From Pycnopodia helianthoides (Eukaryota; Echinodermata; Asteroidea; Forcipulatida; Asteriidae), in the NCBI GenBank assembly GCA_032158295.1, contig CM063245.1, positions 1,674,001 through 1,738,000 on the forward strand: a stretch of 64,000 nucleotides of DNA. Reading direction: 5' to 3'. This document shows positions 1 to 9,946 of the stretch, piece by piece. The notes beneath the pieces were generated by a model that ran no database searches, was not told the DNA's origin, and saw only the letters and a list, made by a program, of their open reading frames with translations. Every line of letters begins with the position of its first letter. Position 1 is the stretch's first letter. The position numbers were made by a program, and so were the translations under genes.

Positions 1-125
1 TTAGGTAAAGTGTTCCAAAGTTTAGGAGCACAAGCAGAAAAGGCACGATCGCCATATGATGAGGAAGTTCATACACTTTGATTTTATGGTTTGAACCCCC
101 ACGGTTCGACTCGTGTATCAAGAAC
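1..125 (-). mobile_element. LINE reverse transcriptase C-terminal remnant, cut by window edge
   Basis: Read on the minus strand, the first 55 bases encode YGDRAFSACAPKLWNTLP. This is the hallmark tail of CR1/L2/RTE-type non-LTR retrotransposon reverse transcriptases (…FS…P.LWN.LP). Upstream codons (higher coordinates) lie in another frame and contain stops, so the copy is broken. The rest of the element, if present, lies beyond the left edge. The family match comes from recognising the motif, not from a search. Confidence 0.7.
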
Positions 126-667
126 GAAACACCTTGCAATTAATCATCTATAACCGGGACCGCCCTGAGCAAAATCCTCCCCCTTACCCCCACCTCCCCC
201 CCCCCTGAAAAGACCCAAGTTTACCCGTTCCTTTCCTCTTTCCTGGGGTTTACAGAGACGAGTTTCCGCCCGGTTGGACGCGATAACTCACCCGTCAAAT
301 AATTAGCTGTAGGGCCACTTTGCCCGACACCAAATAAACACGAGGAGGAGCGCTTAGATAATTACCGACAATAGTATAACTTGTTAAACCCAGACCCGGC
401 CGAGCGGAAAGTCTATTGACAAAATAGCCCTCGAGTGAAAGGAGAAGAAAAAAAACCTTACTGGGTGTTCTTCCCCCCCAAATAAAGGTTTGACTAATTT
501 GTAGGAATAACTGTTTGGGTTTTGATTTATACGAAGGGAAGTTCGATTCATCCTTGTGTTGCCCCCCTTAAGCTGAAAAATCACAGCTGCATGCATTGGC
601 CGTCGGGTCAGGCTAAGTACTGGATTTAGTATAAAATGAGGAAAGCAAGCTGGCATACCGAAACTGG
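126..667. other. Intergenic, no supported feature
   Basis: The stretch contains a C-rich run near 178-206. No ORF here has coding character and no repeat family seen elsewhere in the window was recognised. Confidence 0.5.
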
Positions 668-1058
668 TTAAGGGGACTGGACACTATTGGTAATTACTCG
701 AAATAATTGTTAGCATAAAAACTTACTTGGTAACGAGCAATGGAGAGCTGTTGATAGTATAAAAACATTGTGAGAAGCGGCTCCCTCTGGAGTAACGTTG
801 TTTTTTGAGAAAGAAGTAATTTCTCAGTAAAATATTTGAATTGATTTTGAGACCTCACGCGTGAGGTCTCGAAATCAAGCATCTGAAAGCACACAACTTC
901 GTGTGACAAGGGTGTTTTTTCTTCCATTATTATCTCGCAACCTCGACGACCAATTTGAGTTCAAATTTTCACAGGTTTGTTATTTTGTGCATATGTTGAG
1001 ATACACCAAGTGAGAAGACTGGTCTTTGACAATTACCAAAGGTGTCCAGTGTCTTTAA
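668..1058 (+). mobile_element. Family B TTAA element, copy B1 (piggyBac-like MITE)
   Basis: The copy begins TTAAGGGGACTGGACAC and ends GTGTCCAGTGTCTTTAA, an inverted pair with TTAA at each end. This is the hallmark of piggyBac-type insertion and duplication. It is 391 bp with no coding capacity. At 849-870 it carries a perfect 22-bp palindrome whose half is GAGACCTCACG, extended by further pairing with one mismatch. The core ACAGGTTTGTTATTTTGTGC is shared with family A. Confidence 0.85.
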
Positions 1059-1348
1059 GGGAAGTTTTTAATAAGAGATGATGCACTCCTCTTGCTCCGT
1101 ACACTGTTCATGTTCCTGAAAGAAACTTGCCATGACAAATGTACCTACAAATCAAGGTGAGGAAAGAAGGAATGGTTTACTTACCAACAAGGGAGGCAAC
1201 AAGGTTGTGGAGGAAGGAGAGGATGGAAAGATACTCCTCCTTGAAAATTGGCAAAGAATTCGTCACGAGGATGCCGAAGGAAGCTCATGCAAAATCAGCT
1301 GTAAAAAAAACCCAGACAAATTCGAATTTAACAAATTGGTTATGCATC

Positions 1349-1745
1349 TTAAAGGAACATTACAGAATTGGTTTTTGCTAACAAAACAGTTATGGCAGGG
1401 TAAGCACTTTATGTAATCCACCATATACATCAACTGACAAACCTGTAGAAGTTTGAGATCGATCGGCCATCTGGGTCACGGGAAAATAGTGAAAAACCGA
1501 TTACACATTTGCATGAAATCATATAGATTCAACAAATGAATAAAACGCTCACTGAGCGATAAACTCCAATCGGAAAATTAGTTTATTCATTTCTAATCAA
1601 ATATGGCATTTTGGACAGAAATACCTCAAGGGATGTTTTCTACTATCATCATTAGACCGTGTAAGTTTTATGTACATGTACATCTGTGATCAAAAAGTAT
1701 ATTTTACAAGTTTTTTTTTTTTTACCAATTCTGTAATGTTCCTTT
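1349..1745 (+). mobile_element. Family A TTAA element, copy A1 (piggyBac-like MITE)
   Basis: The left end is TTAAAGGAACATTACAGAAT and the right end ATTCTGTAATGTTCCTTT, which are inverted copies. The right-hand TTAA has mutated to TTTG. It is about 397 bp and non-coding. It contains the family-invariant palindrome CGCTCACTGAGCG at 1546-1558. It defines the + orientation used here for family A. Confidence 0.9.
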
Positions 1746-2454
1746 TGTTGGTGAATCGATGGCACATTAGTTTGCAATGTACCATGGAACCATTTCTCCG
1801 TGGTTTCACTATAGGCCTTGAGAACTGGCCAATGGGTTGACAGAAAACAAAAACCAACTGATGGGGAAAGCTCGCAAATGTGTTGGGATCGCAACAAACT
1901 CACTGCAAGCTGAAGATTGTTCAGTCAAACAATAATCCATTGCTAATTTATCTTCGGAATGCTTTTCAGTAAAACATTGTTTTTCAAAATGTGCCGAGCA
2001 AGAAAAAAAAATATATTAACACTTGAAAACAACATTTATAAAGAACATAACAGTAATTGAACACCGACAAATTGGAGAAACATTAAACATAATAATAGAA
2101 TATAGAATACATATTTCACTTGCTTAATGTTCACGTCAGAAACATAGAACTTTGACATCCACTGGCCGTATAATTTAAGTAATTAAACCAAAATAAATTG
2201 GGCTAGCCAGTCACCAGAAAAGATGCTTATAGAACAAAATATCTACCGAAATAAGAACTTGAACCTATTATAATATAAACAGTAAAATATGAAGTAGGAA
2301 CTACTTGAAAATGTAACAAACATTAACATTTCAGTTTCATAAATAATTTCAAACTGGAAACATAGAGAGCACCATGGAGGTTTTATCTTCAAAGGGTGTG
2401 CAAAGCATTGGTAAGATTGAACAGATAAAATGTTCACATACTTGGCACTTAATA
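1746..2454. other. Intergenic AT-rich DNA
   Basis: AT-rich, with short A-runs and stop codons in all frames. Nothing recognised. Confidence 0.5.
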
Positions 2455-2765
2455 CAGGGATGGGATACGATTGGTAATTGGAACCTACTGTTCGTTTCAA
2501 TCCTACATAATTGTAGATATACACCATTAAACTAGTGGCGCACCCAGGGGGGGGGGCTCGGGGGCTTGAGCCCCCCCTCAGCCCCAGGGTCCCCGAAAAA
2601 GGACAGAAAGAAGGGGCAGGAAAGAGAGAGGGTAAAGAGAAAAGTCGCAAGTGTGTGAGTGTAGGTTTTTTTTTCCCAAGGCAGGATGGATTTTTTACAG
2701 TTAGTTTAAACCTGTGAAAGTTTCATTACAAAAGGTGGTAGCGTTTTTGAGATTTCGGCGAAAAT
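2455..2765. mobile_element. Family D TTAA-type repeat (D1) interrupted by a GGGG-rich insert
   Basis: The segment at 2459-2535 (…GGAACCTACTGTTCG, then TGTAGATATACACC) and the segment at 2710-2761 (GTGAAAGTTTCATTAC, AAAGGTGGTAGCG) match successive parts of the intact copy at 32641-33031. The 170 bp between them begin GTGGCGCACCCAGGGGGG, like the end of the CAGTGGCG-type element at 3431. A later insertion into D1 is therefore likely. TTTAAAC-like sequence at both junctions may be its target duplication. Confidence 0.55.
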
Positions 2766-3430
2766 CAGGCGGTTATTTCACACAGGAGAATTGAGTCAGT
2801 AAATTGATTAAACAGAAGAAGAAGTTGCGATTCTCAGTTTACAATTAAACTTCAGACTTGTCAGTGCTTAACTGTCTAGTATAGCAGGTTTGTTTGTGCT
2901 TAGCAATTTTATACAACCGTGTAGGTGTAATTTTGTTTCTCGAGAATGAAAAAAAAGCACATGATTCAGGATTCAGGGTTCCCACGGAGAAGGAAGTGTA
3001 GAGAGGAAAGAGAGCCTTTTTTTCAACCGGGTGGTCCGGGGAGAGTGTCGACTCCCAACCGTGCCTGTCGTGTCCGAGGCCACGGTGATACGACGCGTTA
3101 TTACGGCACGTTTCATTATGTAATTATCGCCGCTTCGGACATCCAAGGACAAACATACGCCGAGCCACTTCCGTTTGGGTCTTAACGGATCTCGGTGGTC
3201 GGGATCTTGTGTTTTTCATAGATTATTATGTGGAGCAGACAGACACTGAAAACTAATGATGGGGTGTCGTGCTGGGACGTATACTTTAAAAACCCTCCCC
3301 CTCTCAGAATGCGAACATCAATGGTTAACTAAGTCAATAAAATACAAGTTAACTTAATGTGACAAACAATAGTTTCAGCTTACAAGCTCCAAATCCATAG
3401 AAATAACATTAGAGTAAGGAAATACTCAGC
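2766..3430. other. Intergenic, nothing identified
   Basis: Contains a moderately GC-rich patch at 2990-3190 with an ATG-initiated 79-codon frame (2946-3185) that has no recognisable domain. I do not call a gene. Confidence 0.4.
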
Positions 3431-3627
3431 ACAGTGTCATAACCAGATATTTTCATTTGGAAGGTGGGGGGGCAAAGACACAACATGGGGACTAATTAAT
3501 GCATTGAACCACTCATTTATGCATATTTTCCTATCTCATTGGGGGCAGGGGCAACCGGGGTTCTGAGCGGGGGGGGGGGGGCAGCCTATAGACCCTCTGC
3601 CCCCCCCCCCAGTCACGCCACTGACTT
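3431..3627. mobile_element. CAGTGKCRT-ended inverted-repeat element with poly-G/C (hAT-like MITE)
   Basis: It starts CAGTGTCATAACCAG and ends CAGTCACGCCACTG, an imperfect inverted pair. Inside are G-runs (3467-3473, 3569-3580) and C-runs (3601-3611) that can pair. Short elements with CAGTGGCG-type ends are commonly hAT-related, but no target duplication is clear here, so the class is inferred. Confidence 0.5.
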
Positions 3628-4530
3628 AGAAGAACATGATGCTTACCGGTAATGTTCATGTTAGCAGATATCGGCAGAATACCTAGACATGGAAGATGAT
3701 AAACCGCACGGTCTTTCGGCTGGTAACCTAAATTTGCTAAGTAACATTGTGCTCTGCTTAGCAGATGGAAGTAATCTCAAACAGAGTAAGAGATAACTTC
3801 TTGACCTACGGAAGGTCTATAACCTAGCTGGACGTTTTGGCATTATGGTATTGTTTCCCAAATTAGAAAGCACATTCACATTGACGGTTATTATTAAGAC
3901 CCACCGGAATATTACTGATTAATGTATGTCAGTGTTGACTGTTGTTGACTGGAGTGGGTTTCTCAGACTCGAGTCACAGTTCATATTTTTGTGGCCTACC
4001 AGTTGACTTGACTTGAGTAACATTGACTTGTAGGTTGCTACACCATGCCACGGAGGACGGATCCCCCTTCCATGGTTACAAACACGGGCGTCCATGACGG
4101 GGAAGGTCCCGGTGATGATTCAACGAATTACTCACTAAAGAACAACAACAAAAGCCAGCGGTCAATGAACGGTGTCTCAAAAACGAAAGTCCCCAACACG
4201 AGACCTTGAACAAGATCATCGGGGATGAAAACAAATAACTCCTGAGAACGGAACACGAGTTAAATCAAGCTTCACAAAGGATTACACAACAGGAACGAAG
4301 ATAGACAACAAGACAGTGGGGAGACGTAACAAAATGTATCAGAGCGTCTCCAGTCTAGGAAATAAGACAAGATCCGAATCAACAAGTATGAAACTCGATT
4401 GCTCACTTCAGTAAAAGGGACTGCAAGGTGTGAAATAATGTCACCTTCGAAAGCCGTTACTGAGAATGTTAGCACCAATTTTGATATTTTACGTAAGCCC
4501 GTTATAGTGCAACTGACAAAAAACACACAC
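3628..4530. other. Intergenic with a possible degenerate family C relic
   Basis: At 3640-3790, fragments such as GATGCTTACCGGTAATG and TCTGCTTAGCAGATGG resemble family C internals, but no terminal GGGCCC is present. The rest (3800-4530) shows no gene or known repeat. Confidence 0.35.
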
Positions 4531-4533
4531 TAT

Positions 4534-4745
4534 AATCCGTTATTACGGATTCACAATCCGTTATTACGGATTCACAATCCGTTATTACGGATCCACAATC
4601 AGTTCTTACGGATTCTCAATCCGTTATTACGGATCCACAATCAGTTCTTACGGATTCAAAATCCGTTCTAACGGATTCACCATTTGTTAATTCGGATCCA
4701 CAATCCGTTATTACAAAATCACAGTTGTGAATCCAGATCATAAAT
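4534..4745. repeat. 21-bp tandem satellite of palindromic units
   Basis: About ten units of roughly 21 bp, each built as AATCCGTTATTACGGATT plus a CAC spacer. Each unit is an inverted repeat (AATCCGT…ACGGATT), so the array is a string of small hairpins. Divergence rises to the right (units with CAGTTCTTACGG, then CATTTGTTAATTCGG). The open frame through it (NPLLRIH repeats) follows from the periodicity and is not evidence of a protein. Confidence 0.9.
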
Positions 4746-5042
4746 CCGTAATATCAAAATGGATTTTTTTTTGCGGAATAATTTTATAGATTGATTGTAA
4801 AATCCTTTTGTTTTAAATGTGGCAATTCAAATACATGTTTCTTATAGCACATCCTATTCCAACACTTTGGCTCTACTGCTGAGTGTAGCCTACGCACTTC
4901 CAACCTTAGTAGGACTTGTGTATATTGTCTAAATGTCAAACCGATATCTGAATTGAACATCACTTCCCAAGCCTCTCGTGCAGAACACTGAACGTTTACA
5001 AATTCTCGCTGAACATTTTGAAGCAGTCGTTGAGATCACATG
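4746..5042. other. Intergenic, nothing identified
   Basis: AT-rich spacer between the satellite and the next inverted-repeat element. Confidence 0.5.
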
Positions 5043-5202
5043 GGCCCTTTTCGAATCCACGGCTTCGGCTCCGGATTGGGCGTCAGGCCCAGTTTTCTTG
5101 TCTGAAACCCTGACCGCAAAGCATGCGTAAGTTAAAATAATTGAGGGAGCCTAGCTAGCCTGAGCCGATTTTGGAGCCGAAGCCGTGAATTCGAAAAGGG
5201 CC
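5043..5202. mobile_element. 160-bp inverted-repeat MITE (GGCCCTTTTCGAA ends)
   Basis: The left end GGCCCTTTTCGAATCCACGG then CTTCGGCTCC mirrors the right end GGAGCCGAAG then CCGTGAATTCGAAAAGGGCC. The inverted arms are about 33 bp with one or two mismatches, around a 90-bp non-coding centre. Its transposase class is unknown. Confidence 0.8.
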
Positions 5203-5363
5203 ATAGTCAACTAGCCATGCAAACTTACAATCTATAATTACGAAGGTGAAAATCACATTTACGGCAAACAAACCAAACATTTATGCGCGATTACCCGGAC
5301 GAAACAAGAGACGGTTTCAGGAGAACAAATCCACGCACCAGAACTTCGCAGAATGTTTTGAGG

Positions 5364-5370
5364 TATAAAA
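5364..5370 (+). promoter_or_regulatory. TATA box upstream of a small ORF
   Basis: TATAAAA lies 46 bases before the ATG at 5416. A start site about 30 bases downstream would leave a leader of roughly 20-25 bases. Its importance depends on whether the ORF is real. Confidence 0.35.
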
Positions 5371-5415
5371 TCCCACTGCCGCTTTGAACTTCCCGCACCC
5401 CAATAATAGAAAACC

Positions 5416-5709
5416 ATGGACTACCCGTTGAGTCCATTTTCGATTTCCAGCGAAATCACCCGGGCCCAGCGAGTGCCGTGCGCTGGCAAATTACCGATCG
5501 TCAGTTCGGAGTTTACAGAACGTTTACATTTCATTCAGTCGGCTATAAGAAAAGAAAAAAAAGTTCGGCCACACCAAAGCGACGACAAGTGTGTATTTTA
5601 CAGTGCGCGGTTGTCTGCTCCTTTGTACGTCACTTTGTACCATTACCGACCGGAGAAGAGCGCACCACGGGCACCAGATGAGTCAAGCAAATTGTTGCGA
5701 GGCATTTAG
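5416..5709 (+). CDS. Candidate small gene or first exon, unknown function (97 codons)
   Basis: The ATG sits in an almost ideal vertebrate-type context (AAAACCATGG) and follows a TATAAAA at a sensible distance. The 97-residue product starts MDYPLSPFSISSEITRAQRV. It is basic in its middle (IRKEKKVRP) and has no signal peptide, membrane segment or domain that I recognise. No convincing splice donor was found, so it could be a single-exon small protein, a first exon or chance. The surrounding 5.2-6.9 kb is free of the repeat families seen elsewhere, which is mildly in its favour. Confidence 0.25.
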   Translation: MDYPLSPFSISSEITRAQRVPCAGKLPIVSSEFTERLHFIQSAIRKEKKVRPHQSDDKCVFYSARLSAPLYVTLYHYRPEKSAPRAPDESSKLLRGI

Positions 5710-7100
5710 CTGCAGGAGTTTGTAAAATGGTATACCCATTAGTATGTGTGATACACCTGTATTCTTCTGCCGTCCACCCTACGGGCTTGAATAATTAGTA
5801 ACGGTTTTTTTCCCCTCTTCTAAAGTATCTGAAAGCTTTTTTTCTAGGTGAATGTACATAAGCTACAACCCAACAGCTTAATGCCGAGTGTTGCGTTTTG
5901 ATGTATGTTGTAATCCGCCGATTTCGCTGGGTAATTTTAGCCGGGTATGAAAAGCGCGGCACGCGGGGCCCCACGTCTGCAGAACTCAATGCAAACCCTC
6001 GCAAGGTCAAACGTGCACATACACCACTGACCCATTTAAAACTCCCATACACTTGTGTTTTTCTAAGGTTTTCCCTTCTCTCTTTTTTCCCCCTCCAGTT
6101 TTGTTTGTTGCGACAGATTACTTTCTTGACAACCGAGCCGCGCGGTCATTCTGACGGAGTGAGTCAGGCGGGGTGGGTACGGGGCTGGGTTAGTCTGGTG
6201 TAACGTGTCATGAATTCAATAAACAAGAGAGAGGGATACAGATGTGTGTGTATTAATGAGCGAGGCAATTCGCAACAAAATGGCAAGAAAGTGTTCCACT
6301 CTGGGCCGAATGATGCATGGATAACGTGTACATATACATGTACATGAACCGGGTTGGTCGTTGCTCTCAATTGGTAATAGCATACAGTGAGGTACTTCGC
6401 CGTGCATTGCCGCGCTATATGCTGACGTCATGTGTTGATAGGGTGAGGTAATGCAATGGGCTCGCTGTTCATATATCCTCGAGCTGTCATGGCAGTAGAA
6501 CTGGGTCGTGGGAGTTTCTGACAGTCCTGGAACTGATGCACTAATGCTAAGCAGATAGCACCAGACACGTACAGAACCAGCTAAAAATGCCTTGACGCAC
6601 ACTGTATGTAACTGGTTCCCGGCATTAGTGCTAAGCCACAAGGTTATCTCTTTAGCTAAGCCAATTGATGTAATATGAGATTCAACGGCAGCTGTAGCTG
6701 CATTTCTGTAATATTTACGACACACAACTGGTTTGGATTGGCATTCGGGGGAAAGGGTGAACTTGGAGGATGAGGTGGCACGTCAAAAAAGTTGAGAATT
6801 GACATCGCAAATCTCGTAGAATCCAGACAAAATGCATGCACAGACACACCCTGTGCAGAATGGAAACTATCATCTAATTATGTGGTTAAATAAAAGTGAA
6901 AAAAAGTATAGTCCATTTCCCCATGCTATCAATATTTCTTCTTATTATTACACTTCGTAACATATAAATGATTATCGTTACTATTTCTAAGAGATCGTCC
7001 TCAGAGATGTATGCCATGAATAGTATATCGAACTTTAAATTGAATTTGACATTTTTAGAAAGAGTTGCACAATTGCATCAATTCAAAATATCTGACTTAC
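5710..7100. other. Unique-looking intergenic DNA
   Basis: No repeat family was recognised. It holds short TGTACATG palindromes (6328-6352). A 169-codon minus-strand open frame (6216-6725) lacks an ATG and any recognisable domain. Confidence 0.45.
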
Positions 7101-7478
7101 TTAAAGGAACATTACAGAATTGGTTTTTGCTAACAAAACAGTGGCAATGTAAGCACTTTATGTAATCCACCATATACATCAACTGACAAACCTGTAGAAG
7201 TTTGAGATCGATCGGCCATCTGGGTCACGAGAAAATAGTGAAAACCGATTTACACATTTGCATGAAATCATATAGATTCAACAAATGAATAAAACGCTCA
7301 CTGAGCGATAAACTCCAATCGGAAAATAAGTTTATTCATTTCTCATCAAATATGGCATTTCAGACAGAAATATTTCAAGGATGTTTTCTACTATCATCAT
7401 CATTAGACCGTGTAAGTTTTATGTAAATCTGTAATCAAAAGTATATTTTACCTTACCAATTTTGTAATGTTCCTTTAA
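7101..7478 (+). mobile_element. Family A TTAA element, copy A2
   Basis: Ends TTAAAGGAACATTACAGAAT and TTTGTAATGTTCCTTTAA, 378 bp, with the internal CGCTCACTGAGCG palindrome intact. The 16 bases before it (AAAATATCTGACTTAC) recur inverted beside copy A4, so A2 and A4 may sit in the same host repeat, or that stretch may be an outer part of the element. Confidence 0.9.
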
Positions 7479-7871
7479 AAACATACATCAAACTGAATAT
7501 ACGTTTTTTTCTGGGCGAGTTAAGGCCACTACAGGTTACCCACATTTCCAGTAGATTTTTACATTGAAATTCTTTGGTCTACTTCGGGGCAACTTTAAAA
7601 TCATTAACCTAAATAATGCCATTTGTCAAATAGATAATGGACCCCTGAATGTGCATAATCGGGAGAGACAGACCTGACCCCTTCCCATTCCAGATAATAT
7701 TTGTCTTTGCTCTTCGAAGACGCTCTGCCAGAATCATCACTGACTCCTTCTTGAAGACTCCCCTAATCGAACGTGGCAAACACATCTAGTAGACAAGATG
7801 GAAATATGCAATAATATTGCGTGCCTGAGTCTGTCCGCACGTTATCAGAGAATGTTCGTGTTTACGGTGTT
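7479..7871. other. Intergenic spacer
   Basis: Spacer between two family A copies. No feature seen. Confidence 0.5.
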
Positions 7872-8268
7872 TTAAAGGAACATTACAGAATTGGTTTTTG
7901 CTAACAAAACAGTTGCTGGCAGTGTAAAAGCACTTGATGTAATCCACCATATACATAAACTGACAAACCTGTAAAAGTTTGAGATCGTTCGGCCATCTGG
8001 GTCACGAGAAAATAGTGAAAAACCGATTACACATTTGCATGAAATCATATAGATTCAACAAAATGAATAAAACGCTCACTGAGCGATAAACTCCAATCGG
8101 AAAATTAGTTTATTCATTTCTCATCAAATATGGCATTTCAGACAGAAATATTTCAAGGGATGTTTTCTACTATCATCATCATTAGACCGTGTAAGTTTTA
8201 TGGAAATCTGTGATCAAAAAGTATATTTTACAAGTTTTTTTCTTACCAATTCTGTAATGTTCCTTTAA
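7872..8268 (+). mobile_element. Family A TTAA element, copy A3
   Basis: Full-length, 397 bp, with both inverted ends and the CGCTCACTGAGCG palindrome. Its right-hand TTAA is shared with the left end of a family B copy that follows immediately, so one element used the TTAA edge of the other as its target. Confidence 0.92.
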
Positions 8269-8627
8269 AGGCAGTGGATACTTTTTGGGTAGTTACTCAA
8301 GAAATACATGACCATAAAAACTTACTTGGTAAGGAGCACCTGATATCTGCTGATAGCTATAAAACATTGTGATAAACAATGTACATGTAATATAGTTTAT
8401 GAGAAAAGGTGTAATTTCTCACTAAAAATGTTTGAATCTGAGAAAGGCTTCAGGCATGAAACCTTTCTCAGGCATTTGAAAGCACACAGTTTATGCAACA
8501 AGGGTGTTTGGGATGACCAATATTGAACACAAGTTTTCACAGGCTTGTTATCTTATGCAGATGTTGGGATACACAGAGTGAGGATACTGGTCTTTGACAA
8601 TTACCAAAATAATATCCTGTCTATAAA
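8265..8627 (+). mobile_element. Family B TTAA element, copy B2
   Basis: Starts TTAAAGGCAGTGGATAC and ends in the diverged AATATCCTGTCTATAAAG, so its right-hand TTAA is decayed. At 8440-8475 the variable palindrome reads TGAGAAAGGCTTCAGGC and its inverted partner, unlike that of B1. Confidence 0.85.
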
Positions 8628-9200
8628 GATATGTGAAATGTTTTAAATAAGTATATTTGGGGGGGGGGGTTTTAAACATTATTTATTACAAACGTCACTT
8701 ATTCAAAAAGTAAGCCTGGTACTGACCGTGTGGTGGAAACTATTTCCCACATGAACCGTCATTTGAATAAAACCTTATTTTTTGGACTGTTTTCTTAACA
8801 ATTTAAGATAAAAGGCAACAAAATAACATCGCTACAAAATGGTCTTAAACTTGAAAACGGGGCCATGAATCTTAAAGACATTTTCGCAAATTAGTAGTTT
8901 GAGGATCAATGTTACAAAGTTGACCATGAGTTGAATAAGTTCATTAGAACTGGACGGATGTTGCTAACATTTGCTCTTCAAGAAAACAATCTGCAAGTGC
9001 CAATAAAAAAACCGTATACAAATTGTTTGGAAGTGAAGATGCATACGATAATTATGCACAATTTGTTAACTTAAAAAAACCCCTAACATACATGTACAGT
9101 TGGCTTTGAACACACGATACGAAAGCCTTCATTAACATACAGCCAGCACACGTGCATTGCAATCCACAACACGTTATCTACCGGTGAAGAAAATCACCTC
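8628..9200. other. Unique DNA upstream of SoxE
   Basis: Contains a G-run at 8659-8669. No gene. It is the distal part of the likely SoxE 5' regulatory region. I could not assign specific binding sites with confidence. Confidence 0.4.
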
Positions 9201-9215
9201 CACAAGAGCACACGA

Positions 9216-9500
9216 CCAATCACAGCCCACTTCTCTACGACCGGCCAATCACATCCGGTAAGGGGGAGGGGCCAAAAGGTGTACACTGTCTGCACAACGG
9301 CAGTGTGTAGAGACGCATGGTCGTATTGCACAGCGCTGCAAGCCTTGTTTCCCTTAATTATATGTCAATAAACGATTCAAAATATACGAAAAAGTGGGTG
9401 AGCGAATACACGGGGCTGCTGAAGTGGTTCGGAGGAGTGCCGGTGACTACCACATCGCCGACTCATAAAAGCCGAGTTGCCCCTCAAGCGTGAGTCACTA
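9216..9500 (+). promoter_or_regulatory. Probable SoxE core promoter
   Basis: Two CCAAT boxes in the same orientation (9216-9220 and 9245-9249, 29 bp apart) are followed by an ATCCGG ETS-like site, a GC box (AGGGGGAGGGGCC at 9261-9273) and a TATA-like CATAAAAG at 9463-9470. A start site would be expected near 9493-9500, giving a 5' leader of about 70-90 bases to the ATG. The elements are read directly; their use is inferred from spacing. Confidence 0.5.
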
Positions 9501-9582
9501 CGATTGTTATCATTCACGGAGTAACACTGCCCAAAGTTTCTGTGCGCTATACTCGAGTTTGTTTTGAATGTACAAGGACATC

Positions 9583-9946
9583 ATGAGCGTACAGATTTCG
9601 GATATGGAGAGACCTTTATCGCGGGGAAGTGACGGGCCGGTTAGCCCGGGCTGCAGCGAGTCGGCTCGGAGTCGTCGGACACGCTCCACGGTGACACCCC
9701 TTCAGGTTTGGACCCGCGGTTCTCGCCGTCCATCCGCGATGCCGTCAGCCGGGTGCTGCAGGGTTACGACTGGTCCCTGGTCCCGATGCCGACCCGAGTC
9801 AGCGGCAACCCCAACGCCAAGCCCCACATCAAGAGACCGATGAACGCCTTCATGGTGTGGGCCCAGGCGGCCCGCAAGAAACTGGCCGACCAGCACCCGC
9901 ACCTACACAACGCCGAGCTCAGCAAGACACTTGGGAAATTGTGGAA
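9583..9946 (+). CDS. soxE: SoxE transcription factor, exon 1 (dimerisation region and first half of HMG box), with an apparent frameshift
   Basis: SoxE proteins bind DNA through an HMG box in the nucleus and direct cell-fate programmes. Two in-frame ATGs exist; the one at 9583 has A at -3 and is preferred over 9568 (T at -3). The first frame encodes [20 protein letters not shown], like a Sox9 N-terminus. The SoxE dimerisation segment ([20 protein letters not shown]) and HMG box ([20 protein letters not shown] onward) lie in the next frame. That frame has a TAG at 9642-9644 and no upstream ATG. Joining them needs one extra base between about 9645 and 9671, just before GSESSDT, which also looks SoxE-like. 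An assembly deletion is the simplest explanation. The exon ends TGGAA|GTGAGTAA, splitting the HMG box after LWK, where vertebrate SoxE genes also have an intron. Corrected, the HMG box spans residues about 81-159. Confidence 0.93.

Noticed and set aside
4534..4745. CRISPR-like array
   Set aside because: Units are directly adjacent without unique spacers and the genome is eukaryotic; it is a satellite.
6216..6725. 169-codon open frame on the minus strand
   Set aside because: No ATG start, no recognised domain, low-complexity stretches; consistent with chance in unique DNA.
9645..9671. Programmed -1 ribosomal frameshifting in SoxE
   Set aside because: No slippery heptamer or downstream structure stands out. 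A missing base in the assembly is simpler.
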